A DNA stretch of 64,000 bases from Solibacillus sp040273735 (GCF_040273735.1 NZ_JBELZM010000002.1:310001-374000); one strand, 5' to 3'; shown: positions 9,044 to 17,347, numbered from the stretch's first letter. The notes: a model not told the origin generated them from the sequence alone. Made by a program: numbers and translations.

Positions 9044-9601
9044 ATGATCTCAGTAAACGATTTCCGTACAGGTTTAACAATTATCGTTGACGGTAACTTA
9101 TTCCGCGTACTAGAATTCCAACACGTAAAACCAGGTAAAGGTGCTGCATTCGTACGTTCTAAATTACGTAACCTACGTAACGGCAACGTAACAGAAAAAA
9201 CTTTCCGTGCTGGTGAAAAAGTAGAAAAGGCAATGATCGAAAACCGCAAAATGCAATATTTATATGCACAAGGTGATGAGCATGTATTCATGGACTTAGA
9301 GTCATATGACCAAACAACATTAGCTGCTGCTCAAATCGAAGACGAACTTTACTACTTATTAGAGAACATGGAAGTTCATATCCAAACATATTCAGGAGAA
9401 ATGTTAGGTCTTGAATTACCAAATACAGTAACTTTAGAAGTTGCTGAAACAGAGCCAGGCATTAAAGGCGATACAGCTTCAGGCGGTTCAAAACCAGCTA
9501 AAATGGAAACTGGATTAATGGTAAACGTACCATTCTTCGTTAACCAAGGCGACAAATTAATCATCAACACAACTGAAGGTACTTACGTTTCACGCGCATA
9601 A
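9044..9601 (+). CDS. efp: Translation elongation factor P
   Basis: EF-P of 185 residues, full length. It binds stalled ribosomes between the P and E sites and promotes peptide bond formation at polyproline stretches. Three beta-barrel domains are visible. Lys 32 lies in the loop VKPGKGAAF and is the residue modified in Bacillus by 5-aminopentanol. The C-terminal signature (GLMVNVPFFVNQGDKLIINTTEGTYVSR) is intact. A GGAGGAAAT ribosome binding site and high codon regularity suggest strong expression. It ends in a strong terminator. Confidence 0.97.
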   Translation: MISVNDFRTGLTIIVDGNLFRVLEFQHVKPGKGAAFVRSKLRNLRNGNVTEKTFRAGEKVEKAMIENRKMQYLYAQGDEHVFMDLESYDQTTLAAAQIEDELYYLLENMEVHIQTYSGEMLGLELPNTVTLEVAETEPGIKGDTASGGSKPAKMETGLMVNVPFFVNQGDKLIINTTEGTYVSRA

Positions 9602-9623
9602 TCGTACTGAAACAAAAGTGATA

Positions 9624-9666
9624 AAGGCAGGGATATTGTAGCAATACAATATTTCTGTCTTTTTTG
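9624..9666 (+). terminator. Terminator of efp
   Basis: AGGCAGGGATATTGTA pairs with TACAATATTTCTGTCT around a GCAA tetraloop and is followed by six T residues. Confidence 0.88.
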
Positions 9667-9758
9667 TTGTGCTGCTTTAAGAAAGTAATGAAAATTATCC
9701 CAAATTATAGCTTGATAATGGAAGGCCAGGTATAATCGAAGAAAGGAGTGGATTGTTT

Positions 9759-10763
9759 ATGATGGCAAAATTGCCGATTGATAAACCGATAGTACAGGCA
9801 CCAATGGCAGGTATTACATCCCCTGAATTTGTAGCGGCATGCTGTGAGGCAGGTGTATTAGGTTCGATTGGTGCAGGGTATTTAAACGGCGGAGAAACGA
9901 AGCAATTTATACAGGATGTGAAAGCATTAACCGCAAAAACTTTTAGCGTGAATCTGTTTGTTCCGGAACATTCGAAAGCAGATCCTCAATTACTGCAACA
10001 TGCAAGGGAAGCATTACAGCCTATCTGTGATGAGTTGAACGTTAATATACCGGCAGTTATTCCAACATCCGACGTTTTTCAAGACCAAGTACAAGCGATT
10101 CTTGAAGAAGATGTAATGATCGTCTCCTTTACATTTGGTTTGCCCGATAACGAAACATTATCAACACTTAAACAAAAGGGAGTATACTTGATCGGCACAG
10201 CAACTTCAGTGGAAGAAGCAATTGCAGTTGAACATGCTGGGCTGGATGCAGTCGTTGTCCAAGGAAAAGAAGCTGGCGGACACCGGGGGTCATTTATCGA
10301 CCCAATGGCACTTCATTCAACGGCTGATCTGCTGAAAGCTGCAAAAGAAAAGGTTTCTTTCCCTGTCATCGCAGCAGGTGGAATTATGACAAAGCGACAA
10401 GTTAGTGACATGATTGAATTAGGGGCATCATATGTGCAAATCGGTACGGCGTTATTGACTGCAACTGAATGTGCGGCTCCCAAACTACATAAAGAGGCGA
10501 TTTTAACTTCCGGCCAACAAGCAACAACATTGACAAAATCATTTACCGGCAAATATGCGCGCGGATTGAGAAACAAATTTACAGAGCAATTAAAAGAAGC
10601 GACTACCGCTCCATATCCGATCCAGCATTATTTGACACAACCGATACGAAAAGAAAGTGCCCGCCAAAACAATCGTGAATATATGTCTCTTTGGATGGGG
10701 GAAAATAGCTATTTGGCTAAAGAAGCATCCGTTAAAGATATTATCGAAACTCTCTTACCATAA
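9759..10763 (+). CDS. Nitronate monooxygenase / FabK-like FMN enzyme
   Basis: TIM-barrel FMN flavoprotein of about 334 residues. Family marks are PIVQAPMAGITSPEFVAACCEAG at the N-terminus, VVVQGKEAGGHRGSF with the conserved His of nitronate monooxygenases (about 165-180), and the phosphate-binding FPVIAAGGI and GASYVQIGTALL. Such enzymes oxidise alkyl nitronates such as propionate-3-nitronate; the related FabK reduces enoyl-ACP. I chose ATG 9759; TTG 9753 is too close to the AAAGGAG at 9742-9748. It sits exactly where spoIIIAA and spoIIIAB are found in B. subtilis, with its own terminator. Confidence 0.85.
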   Translation: MMAKLPIDKPIVQAPMAGITSPEFVAACCEAGVLGSIGAGYLNGGETKQFIQDVKALTAKTFSVNLFVPEHSKADPQLLQHAREALQPICDELNVNIPAVIPTSDVFQDQVQAILEEDVMIVSFTFGLPDNETLSTLKQKGVYLIGTATSVEEAIAVEHAGLDAVVVQGKEAGGHRGSFIDPMALHSTADLLKAAKEKVSFPVIAAGGIMTKRQVSDMIELGASYVQIGTALLTATECAAPKLHKEAILTSGQQATTLTKSFTGKYARGLRNKFTEQLKEATTAPYPIQHYLTQPIRKESARQNNREYMSLWMGENSYLAKEASVKDIIETLLP

Positions 10764-10770
10764 AAATTTT

Positions 10771-10817
10771 TACACTAACGACAAAGGATAAAAACTTTCT
10801 CGTTGGTGTTTTTTTGT
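10771..10817 (+). terminator. Terminator between the monooxygenase gene and spoIIIAC
   Basis: ACACTAACGA pairs with TCGTTGGTGT, with an inner AAAG/CTTT pairing, followed by TTTTTTT. It isolates the spoIIIA genes from the upstream gene. Confidence 0.8.
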
Positions 10818-10868
10818 GCTTATTTGTTTGGATATTGCATATAGTTTCGTTAAGGAAGGAGGGCTTTA

Positions 10869-11075
10869 TTGGAATTACAAGATGTGCTTCGTGTTGCAGG
10901 GATTGGGTTGATTATTGCACTTCTTCATTTATTCTTTGAGCATCTAGGAAAAAAAGAGTTTTCGTTTTTCTTGTTTTTCATTGCGTATCTATACATGACG
11001 ATTGAATTAATTCGATTTTTGCGCTTGTTCTTTCAAGAAATTGTCGTATTTTTTCAATGGTTGACGGCTGTCTAG
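10869..11075 (+). CDS. spoIIIAC: Stage III sporulation protein AC
   Basis: Small membrane protein of 68 residues, identical in length to B. subtilis SpoIIIAC, with two transmembrane helices. AGIGLIIALLHLFFEHLGKKE matches the family core. It is part of the SpoIIIA-SpoIIQ channel between mother cell and forespore, in the outer forespore membrane. The start is TTG 10869 after GGAAGGAGGG. It is the first spoIIIA gene here; AA and AB are missing upstream. CATATAGT at 10838-10845 could be part of a sigma-E promoter, but no clear -35 is seen. Confidence 0.88.
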   Translation: MELQDVLRVAGIGLIIALLHLFFEHLGKKEFSFFLFFIAYLYMTIELIRFLRLFFQEIVVFFQWLTAV

Positions 11076-11079
11076 CTAA

Positions 11080-11457
11080 ATGATTGCGCTATTTGCAAGT
11101 GTCATTTATTTAGTTCTGTTTTTATTTTTAAAACAGACAATGGACAAGCTGCATTCAATCATTGTCGTCATCGCTTTCTTTATTTTTTTCCAATTTGTTG
11201 TCCGAGAGCAACTCATCCCGCTTTGGCAGCGACTCGCAGTTATTTTCAATAATGTTCCATACAGTAAGGGACTGCTTTTTACGGCATTACTCTTTTTGCT
11301 GAATGAATTAATCTGTCAGCTATTAGATCAATTTGAATATGAAGCTTTTGCGACATTAGTGACGTTGTCCATTCGCATGACCGCAGTGTTATATTGGATC
11401 AATCTGCTACAACCGAAATTTCAGCTATTAATCCAATTATTAGAAAGGCTACAGTAA
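11080..11457 (+). CDS. spoIIIAD: Stage III sporulation protein AD (divergent)
   Basis: Hydrophobic protein of 125 residues (133 in B. subtilis) with four predicted helices, assigned mainly by position between AC and AE and by topology. Sequence similarity to the B. subtilis protein is weak by eye. No ribosome binding site is evident, so translation is probably coupled to spoIIIAC four bases upstream. Its stop overlaps the ATG of spoIIIAE by one base. Confidence 0.72.
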   Translation: MIALFASVIYLVLFLFLKQTMDKLHSIIVVIAFFIFFQFVVREQLIPLWQRLAVIFNNVPYSKGLLFTALLFLLNELICQLLDQFEYEAFATLVTLSIRMTAVLYWINLLQPKFQLLIQLLERLQ

Positions 11458-12368
11458 TGCAGACAATTTATTCGATTTTTACTGAACCCATACAATCTTT
11501 ATTGTTTTCTTTGCTGCTTGTAGCGATTTATATTTTGATGTATTTACTGCTACTTGCTTTAGTACCGAATGAAACCGTGTTGATAGAACAGTTATTTATT
11601 ATTTTGTTTATCGTAGTATTTGCGCAAAATGTCGTCGATGCCTTTGTTGTGTTGTATGAGCTCATTGCCATACTTCAAAATTTCTTTATGGCTATTTTGC
11701 CAATCATGTCATTTATGCTGTTGACGATTCAAACCGTGTTTACGGCGATCGCATGGAACCCGATCATCATACTATTTGTCCAAGTAATTTTATTTGTCAG
11801 TACAAACGTAACAATACCTGCACTTGTCCTTGCATTAGTATTTGATGTATGCACAAAAATATATCCGGCCATTTCCTTTTCAAAAGCTGCAGATCTTATA
11901 CGTTCCTCCATACTAAGCGTCATGATTGCGTCGGTAGTTGCATTGACATCGATTTTGACGCTTTCCGGTATCGCCTTTATCCAGCTGAATGATGCATTAA
12001 AATCTCCTATTAAAAAATTAATCGAGCAAAATATTCCGTTAATCGGTAGTTTGATTGTTGAGGGACTATCCTTTTTTCAGAAAACCCAGTCAACCGTATC
12101 GACCTTTGTCGGATTGTCCTTTTTAACAATTATTTGGGGTGCGGCTTTTTATCCGGCGACGGTGCTTTTGCTGCATGCACTGCTGTTTAAAATTATTGGT
12201 GCCATTATTGAACCGTTTACTAATATGCGTATGAGCGGTCTGTTTGATGATGTTGGAAAGACGATGTTTGTATTATGTGCAGTTGCTTTTTTGCTTGGCT
12301 TCGCAATTATGTTTATCGTACTGTTATTTATTTTCTTTATGCAGATGTCAATGGGGGGAAAAACATGA
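11457..12368 (+). CDS. spoIIIAE: Stage III sporulation protein AE, lacking the N-terminal region
   Basis: Polytopic membrane protein of 303 residues starting at ATG 11457 (MQTIYSIFTEP) after an AAAGG element. It matches the multi-helix core of SpoIIIAE, including AFYPATVLLLHALLFKIIGAIIEP near the C-terminus. B. subtilis SpoIIIAE has 399 residues, with a signal peptide and about 90 residues before the helices; these are absent here, and the upstream bases code for SpoIIIAD instead. The stop overlaps the next start by four bases. Confidence 0.82.
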   Translation: MQTIYSIFTEPIQSLLFSLLLVAIYILMYLLLLALVPNETVLIEQLFIILFIVVFAQNVVDAFVVLYELIAILQNFFMAILPIMSFMLLTIQTVFTAIAWNPIIILFVQVILFVSTNVTIPALVLALVFDVCTKIYPAISFSKAADLIRSSILSVMIASVVALTSILTLSGIAFIQLNDALKSPIKKLIEQNIPLIGSLIVEGLSFFQKTQSTVSTFVGLSFLTIIWGAAFYPATVLLLHALLFKIIGAIIEPFTNMRMSGLFDDVGKTMFVLCAVAFLLGFAIMFIVLLFIFFMQMSMGGKT

Positions 12369-12499
12369 TTCAATTATTTCTTTTTATTTTACTGGGCAGC
12401 AGTCTTCTCATATTCGCCGATGAGCGACAATGGCAGGTGTATGTAAAGCTCGCACTGTATTTATTCGTGACAAGCACAATTCTTTCATTGTTTGCATAA
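12365..12499 (+). CDS. spoIIIAF: Minimal SpoIIIAF-like membrane peptide (44 aa)
   Basis: An ORF of 44 codons starts inside the spoIIIAE stop (ATGA) with GGGGGG just upstream. The product (MIQLFLFILLGSSLLIFADE to VKLALYLFVTSTILSLFA) has two short hydrophobic segments and nothing else. B. subtilis SpoIIIAF has about 206 residues: two N-terminal helices and a C-terminal ring-forming domain. By position and topology this is SpoIIIAF reduced to its membrane anchor. No continuation is seen in any frame before spoIIIAG. It could be a truncated relic or a genuine micro-protein. Confidence 0.55.
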   Translation: MIQLFLFILLGSSLLIFADERQWQVYVKLALYLFVTSTILSLFA

Positions 12500-12565
12500 C
12501 CGGTTTGTTTCGTTCATACATTATGTTGAAATCTAGTAGAGAAGGGGGCGTATACGCTTAATAAT

Positions 12566-12943
12566 GTGGAAAAGAAACAAGCGAATCGTCCTATCTTATT
12601 AATTGTCATTGCCGTGGTATTTATCATTTTTTTATTCATGTTTCTATCACAACCGGAGAAAGGAGAAAGTTATAACTCAAATGAGGAACAGCTTGCCAAA
12701 TTATTAAGTGAGATTCAGTCAGTCGGACAAGTCCAGGTTTATTTTCACTATGATCAACAAAGTGAACAGCAATTTTTGTCTGTCACACAACAGCAAAAGC
12801 TATCCGGTGTCATCATTGTGGCACAAGGAGCGAATAACACCGACGTGAAAACCATGCTAAAGGAAACAGTTGGGCATGTTCTGCAAATTCCGTCGCATCG
12901 TATTCAAGTAGTGCCAATGCAAATTAAGGGGGAAAACAAGTGA
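12566..12943 (+). CDS. spoIIIAG: Stage III sporulation protein AG (short form)
   Basis: Single-pass membrane protein of 125 residues; B. subtilis SpoIIIAG has 229. One N-terminal helix (PILLIVIAVVFIIFLFMFL) is followed by an extracellular domain with a GQVQVYFHYD strand and SGVIIVAQGANNTDVKTMLKETVGHVLQIPSHRIQVVPM, the ring-building-motif fold typical of SpoIIIAG. SpoIIIAG forms the large ring in the intermembrane space. The only in-frame start is GTG 12566, about 17 bases after GGGGG, so initiation looks weak. It overlaps spoIIIAH by four bases. Confidence 0.83.
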   Translation: MEKKQANRPILLIVIAVVFIIFLFMFLSQPEKGESYNSNEEQLAKLLSEIQSVGQVQVYFHYDQQSEQQFLSVTQQQKLSGVIIVAQGANNTDVKTMLKETVGHVLQIPSHRIQVVPMQIKGENK

Positions 12944-13473
12944 AAGTGAAAAAGCGAACAGTATGGTTCTTAACAGTAGTAAGTTTAGCTGCGGTAATTT
13001 CTGTATTTTATATTTTCGAAGACAATACGCCGAATATTTTAACGATCTTCTCTGATGAAACGATTGATGAAACAGATATTTTAGGAGTTAATCAAAATCT
13101 GACACAACCAGTTAACTCAGAAAGCGACTTATTCCAGGAAGTACGTTTAGAGTTAGCAAACAAACGCAGCCAGCAAAAAGAACAGTTGACACAAAAGATT
13201 GCTGCTGATGAATTTACAGCAGAAGAAAAGAATGAGGCATTCAATGAAATGGATGAACTGATCAAATTAGAATCTTCTGAAGCGATGCTGGAAATGCTTA
13301 TTAAATCAATCGGCTATTCAGATGCCCTTGTCCGTATTGAAGGAGATAAAGTTGCTGTACGAGTAATGTCAGATGAAGTATCAGAGAAATTGGCAGACGA
13401 AATTTTATACGTTGTGCGCTCTGAATTTAAGGATTATGTAAATGTTAGTGTAGAATTCGAACCTTTTAATTAA
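12940..13473 (+). CDS. spoIIIAH: Stage III sporulation protein AH
   Basis: Single-pass membrane protein of 177 residues (218 in B. subtilis), GTG start overlapping spoIIIAG (GTGA) with AAGGGGG upstream. One helix at about 8-25 is followed by a linker, a charged helix (LANKRSQQKEQLTQKIA) and a YscJ/FliF-like ring-building domain (IKSIGYSDALVRIEGDKVAVRVMSDEVSEKLADEILYVV). In B. subtilis its extracellular domain binds SpoIIQ across the septum to form the feeding channel. It is the last gene of the shortened operon. Confidence 0.88.
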   Translation: MKVKKRTVWFLTVVSLAAVISVFYIFEDNTPNILTIFSDETIDETDILGVNQNLTQPVNSESDLFQEVRLELANKRSQQKEQLTQKIAADEFTAEEKNEAFNEMDELIKLESSEAMLEMLIKSIGYSDALVRIEGDKVAVRVMSDEVSEKLADEILYVVRSEFKDYVNVSVEFEPFN

Positions 13474-13591
13474 AAGCGCGTCTTATTATAGTAAAGCAGT
13501 AAATGTGTTATATAGCAGTTGGAAATATTATTCTTTGTCTTAATATACGATTGTTCTGCTTTATGCCTATTTTTGAGCTATTTAAAATTAT

Positions 13592-13621
13592 TTGTTTCAA
13601 AATAGTCCGAAAAATTATAAA
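13592..13621 (+). promoter_or_regulatory. Sigma-A-type promoter of accBC
   Basis: TTGTTT at 13592 and TATAAA at 13616, spacer 18, about 45 bases before accB. No clear FapR operator is visible. Confidence 0.5.
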
Positions 13622-13665
13622 ATAGGGTTTGTATTGTTATTACTTTTTTTAAGGGAGAGTTAAAG

Positions 13666-14163
13666 ATGTTCAAAGTTCAAGAAATCCGAGAAATTATTAA
13701 ATTAGTAGATGCTTCATCAATCGACGAGTTTGTATATGAAGCGGACGGCGCAAAGGTTAAACTAAAGAAAAACAACGGTGTTACAGAAGTAGCAGCTCCT
13801 AAAAAAGTACAAGAAGCAGCACCGGTTGTAGCGGCAGCACCTGCTCCAGTACAAGTGGAAGCGGCACCAGCACCAGCTCCTAAAGCAGAAGCACCAGCAA
13901 CACCAGTAGAAAACACGGCTGATTTACATAAAATCACGTCTCCAATGGTTGGAACATTCTATCAAGCTCCAAACCCGGAATCACCAGCATATGTAAAAGT
14001 AGGCGATAAAGTAGGCGAAGAGTCAATCGTTTGTATCGTAGAAGCGATGAAATTATTCAATGAAATCGAAGCTGAAGTTAAAGGTGAAATCGTAGAAATC
14101 TTAGTTCAAGATGGCCAATTGGTAGAATATGGTCAACCATTATTTTTAGTAAAAGCTGAATAA
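13666..14163 (+). CDS. accB: Biotin carboxyl carrier protein of acetyl-CoA carboxylase
   Basis: BCCP of 165 residues. An N-terminal domain (FKVQEIREIIKLVDASSIDEF) is followed by an Ala/Pro-rich flexible linker (about 45-85) and the biotinyl domain with the attachment Lys 129 in EAMKL. It carries carboxybiotin between biotin carboxylase and a carboxyltransferase in the first step of fatty acid synthesis. The stop is 15 bases before accC. It could also serve the carboxyltransferase at 59.9 kb, since no dedicated alpha subunit is seen in this window. Confidence 0.95.
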   Translation: MFKVQEIREIIKLVDASSIDEFVYEADGAKVKLKKNNGVTEVAAPKKVQEAAPVVAAAPAPVQVEAAPAPAPKAEAPATPVENTADLHKITSPMVGTFYQAPNPESPAYVKVGDKVGEESIVCIVEAMKLFNEIEAEVKGEIVEILVQDGQLVEYGQPLFLVKAE

Positions 14164-14178
14164 GGAGCGTATATACAA

Positions 14179-15543
14179 ATGAAAAAAGTATTAATCGCAA
14201 ACCGAGGCGAAATTGCAGTACGTATTATTCGTGCATGTAAAGAGCTAGGTATTCAAACGGTCGCAGTATATTCTGAAGCAGATGCGGATGCATTGCATGT
14301 AAAGCTTGCGGATGAAGCATACTGTATTGGACCAAAGTTATCGAAAGATTCGTATTTAAGTTTCCCGGCAGTTTTAGGGGTAGCACAAAAAACAGGTGCT
14401 GACGGGATCCACCCAGGTTATGGTTTCTTGGCGGAAAACGCAGCATTTGCTGAAGCTTGTGAAAACGCGGGTATTAAATTTATCGGTCCTTCTTCGGATG
14501 CGATTAAAATCATGGGGATTAAAGACGTTGCACGTGACACAATGGAAGCGGCAAACGTTCCGTTAGTTCCTGGTACAGGCATTGTACCGAATATCGAAAC
14601 AGGTAAAGAATGGGCTGCGAAAATCGGATACCCTGTCATCATTAAAGCAACTGCTGGTGGTGGCGGTAAAGGGATCCGTGTTGCTCGCACAGAAGAAGAT
14701 CTTGTAAAAGGAATCGAAATTACTCAAAAAGAAGCAGCGGCGGCATTCGGCAACCCTGGTGTTTACTTAGAGAAATTCATCGAGTATTTCCGTCACTGTG
14801 AGATCCAAGTATTAGCAGACAGCCAAGGTAATGTTGTACACCTTGGCGAGCGTGACTGTACAGTACAGCGCCGCATGCAAAAGCTTGTAGAAGAAGCGCC
14901 GTCTCCGGCACTATCTGAAGTGCGCCGTGCTGAAATGGGCGAAGCCGCTGTTAAAGCAGCGAAAGCTTGTAACTATGAAGGTGCTGGTACAATCGAGTTC
15001 ATCTACGATTACCAGGAAGATCGTTTCTACTTCATGGAAATGAACACACGTATTCAAGTTGAGCACCCTGTAACAGAAATGATTACAGGTGTTGACTTAG
15101 TACAACAACAATTAAAAATCGCTTCTGGTCAAGAACTTCCGTTCAAGCAAGAAGACATCAAAATTAACGGCTGGGCAATTGAATGCCGCATTAACGCCGA
15201 AAATGCATACAAAAACTTCATGCCTTCAGCGGGTACTGTAGATACGTATGTAGTACCAGGCGGATATGGTGTCCGTATCGATTCTGCAGTTTATGCAGGT
15301 TATACAATCCCACCATACTATGATTCAATGGTCGCAAAACTGATTGTTCATGCTGACACTCGTGAAGAAGCAATCGCGAAGATGAACCGCGCGTTATCAG
15401 AATTTGAAGTAGCTGGACCTGGAATTAACACTACAATTCCATTCCATCAGGCTTTAATGAACAACGACGTATTCAAATCAGCGGAATTCAACACGAAGTT
15501 CCTTGAAGAGAATGATATTTTAGGCGTGAATGTAAAATCTTAA
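14179..15543 (+). CDS. accC: Biotin carboxylase subunit of acetyl-CoA carboxylase
   Basis: ATP-grasp enzyme of 454 residues that carboxylates biotin on AccB. Motifs are KVLIANRGEIAVRIIRACKELG at the N-terminus, the glycine-rich ATP loop KATAGGGGKGIRV (about 160-170), HLGERDCTVQRRMQK, and the catalytic and metal region FYFMEMNTRIQVEHPVTE with the conserved Arg and Glu residues. Length and motifs are normal. It is co-transcribed with accB and ends in a strong terminator. In B. subtilis yqhY follows directly; here more than 8 kb of other genes intervene. Confidence 0.97.
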   Translation: MKKVLIANRGEIAVRIIRACKELGIQTVAVYSEADADALHVKLADEAYCIGPKLSKDSYLSFPAVLGVAQKTGADGIHPGYGFLAENAAFAEACENAGIKFIGPSSDAIKIMGIKDVARDTMEAANVPLVPGTGIVPNIETGKEWAAKIGYPVIIKATAGGGGKGIRVARTEEDLVKGIEITQKEAAAAFGNPGVYLEKFIEYFRHCEIQVLADSQGNVVHLGERDCTVQRRMQKLVEEAPSPALSEVRRAEMGEAAVKAAKACNYEGAGTIEFIYDYQEDRFYFMEMNTRIQVEHPVTEMITGVDLVQQQLKIASGQELPFKQEDIKINGWAIECRINAENAYKNFMPSAGTVDTYVVPGGYGVRIDSAVYAGYTIPPYYDSMVAKLIVHADTREEAIAKMNRALSEFEVAGPGINTTIPFHQALMNNDVFKSAEFNTKFLEENDILGVNVKS

Positions 15544-15559
15544 TTAGCTAATAAGATAT

Positions 15560-15591
15560 AACCCTCTAATTTTAAATTAGAGGGTTTTTTA
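15560..15591 (+). terminator. Terminator of accBC
   Basis: A perfect stem AACCCTCTAATTT/AAATTAGAGGGTT is followed by TTTTT. Confidence 0.9.
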
Positions 15592-15602
15592 ATTTCTTGA
15601 AA

Positions 15603-15707
15603 CTATTTTACAGTTTTATCGTCTGTACGTGGAATAGCTATTAATAAAGTAAGAGAGGAGGCAAAGATTAATGCAAATGGCTGCTCATGGAATAAAATAG
15701 CGAAAGG
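15603..15707 (-). pseudogene. Possible C-terminal remnant of a membrane transporter
   Basis: On the minus strand 34 codons without a start end in TAG and read PFAILFHEQPFALIFASS then LTLLIAIPRTDDKTVK. A hydrophobic helix followed by a short charged tail looks like the end of an MFS-type transporter. A stop lies immediately upstream in frame, so no gene remains. The stretch is short and chance is not excluded. The rest of the gap to 15796 holds nothing else I can support. Confidence 0.25.
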
Positions 15708-15796
15708 TTACCCCTATCTGAAAAGTTTGGTATATGTTAACATATATGTAAATCTTTTAACTTTAGAAAATATAAAAGGAAGTGTAATAAGTACAT

Positions 15797-17347
15797 ATGA
15801 AAAAGTTATTCAAACCATTGATAGGTGTTATAGCTATTGGTGCGATCACTCTATCTATCAATAATGATAAAAATGTGATTGCGAATGATATTGCTGATAA
15901 ATGTGACTATGATGCGGCATCAAAAGTAAATCCCGATTACTCAACTATGAACTGTTTATTAACTAAAACAGCATTGGAATTTGATGTTCCTCCTGAAATA
16001 GTAAAAGCGGTAGCAGAAGGTGAAAGTGGAAATTGGCGCCATTTCGATAACAACGGCAAAGCAATCGTTACAGCTGATAATGGAATCGGCCTAATGCAAA
16101 TTACAAATCAGGCGGGCTACAATGAAGAGAGACTGAAAAGCGACCTTGTCTATAATATTGAATCTGGTGTAAAAATTCTTGATAAAATGTTTGATCGATC
16201 GGATTTACCTAAAATTAATAATGGTGACAGAGAAGTCCTGGAATCTTGGTACTTTGCGATTATGGCTTATAATGGTACGAAGCCAGTAAATAGCCCAATT
16301 GTGCAAGCAACTGGTGAAAGAAATGTAAAAGCCTATCAAGAAAAGATTCTTGGGTTTATTAAGACATTTGAAAAAATAGACTTACAAGAGCTGCCATTTA
16401 AAAGCGAAGAGTTCCAATACGACTCCAACAGCAGAGATAATATTAAATTTTTAGAGCTGGATTATAACTTTGATTTACCGTTAACAAAATCAAAGTATTC
16501 TTTTGAAAAAGGTCAAAAAGTAAATGCTACAACGAATGTAACGGTTAGATCAAGACCTACTACGGATAGCGATTCTAAGGGGACTTTAAGTAAAGGTGAA
16601 ACGGTTACTATTTCAGGTCCTTTTAAATATGAGGAAGTAGCAACCAAGAAAAACCATTTTGTCTGGTATCCGGTGAAAAGAAGTGACGGATCAGAGGGGT
16701 ATGTAGCGTCTAGTTATTTGGAATACGCAGATTCAATATCAACACCTGGACCAACACCGCTACCTAAACCAACTCCTCCACCTCCAGTGATCATTAAACC
16801 TGACTACTCGGAGTATTTTAAGAAATTTTCCGACTTCCGGGATTTATGGTGGGCAGAAAGTATGGTTTGGGCAATCGACAAAGGTTACATTCAAGGTGAC
16901 AGCACAATTCGAAATGAAAAAACAAATAAATTAGAAACACATTTATTACCGAACAAACAATTAACAGAAGCGCACTTCCTGACAATCTTCTTCCGTTATG
17001 CTGAAAATGATGCATTAGCTAATGCAAAAAGCACATCATCTTGGGGTAAAAGTAAAGTATACAACTTGGCGAAAAAGTATAATATGCCTGTGCGGGCAAG
17101 CGAAAAAACGAAAGCCTCAAGAGCTTTAGCTGAGGAAGGCATCAGACGCGGGAAACTGGCACAATTGATGGTTTCTTATTACTATGGGAAAGCAGTAAGC
17201 GAAGACACAGCTATTCAATTTTTCATCAAGAATGGGCTTACTACACAACCATCAATCAAAGAATTCAAGGCTAATGATATTTTAACACGTGCTCACATAT
17301 CAGCATTTATACAGCGATACGAATCATTCGTATCAAAACAAAAATAA
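15797..17347 (+). CDS. Secreted SLT-like lysozyme with SH3b and SLH domains
   Basis: Exported wall-associated protein of 516 residues. A signal peptide (KKLFKPLIGVIAIGAITLS) is followed by a goose-lysozyme or lytic-transglycosylase-like domain at about 45-200, with the likely catalytic Glu in VAEGESGNW, then GIGLMQITNQAGY and YFAIMAYNGT. Next are an SH3b domain at about 240-315 (TTNVTVRSRPT to GSEGYVASSYLEY), a Pro-rich linker at about 320-340, and two SLH-like repeats at 345-516 (FSDFRDLWWAESMVWAIDKG; ILTRAHISAFIQRYE). SLH domains bind pyruvylated wall polymer, so this is probably a surface-anchored peptidoglycan hydrolase. It has its own terminator. Confidence 0.8.
   Translation: MKKLFKPLIGVIAIGAITLSINNDKNVIANDIADKCDYDAASKVNPDYSTMNCLLTKTALEFDVPPEIVKAVAEGESGNWRHFDNNGKAIVTADNGIGLMQITNQAGYNEERLKSDLVYNIESGVKILDKMFDRSDLPKINNGDREVLESWYFAIMAYNGTKPVNSPIVQATGERNVKAYQEKILGFIKTFEKIDLQELPFKSEEFQYDSNSRDNIKFLELDYNFDLPLTKSKYSFEKGQKVNATTNVTVRSRPTTDSDSKGTLSKGETVTISGPFKYEEVATKKNHFVWYPVKRSDGSEGYVASSYLEYADSISTPGPTPLPKPTPPPPVIIKPDYSEYFKKFSDFRDLWWAESMVWAIDKGYIQGDSTIRNEKTNKLETHLLPNKQLTEAHFLTIFFRYAENDALANAKSTSSWGKSKVYNLAKKYNMPVRASEKTKASRALAEEGIRRGKLAQLMVSYYYGKAVSEDTAIQFFIKNGLTTQPSIKEFKANDILTRAHISAFIQRYESFVSKQK

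Noticed and set aside
13677..13937. Long antisense frame in accB and many similar frames opposite other genes
   Set aside because: They are mirror images of real coding sequence, without ribosome binding sites or protein-like composition.
15672..15698. Eight-codon ORF after a strong AGAGAGGAGG element
   Set aside because: Too short, and the same bases read better as a transporter remnant on the other strand; both readings are weak.
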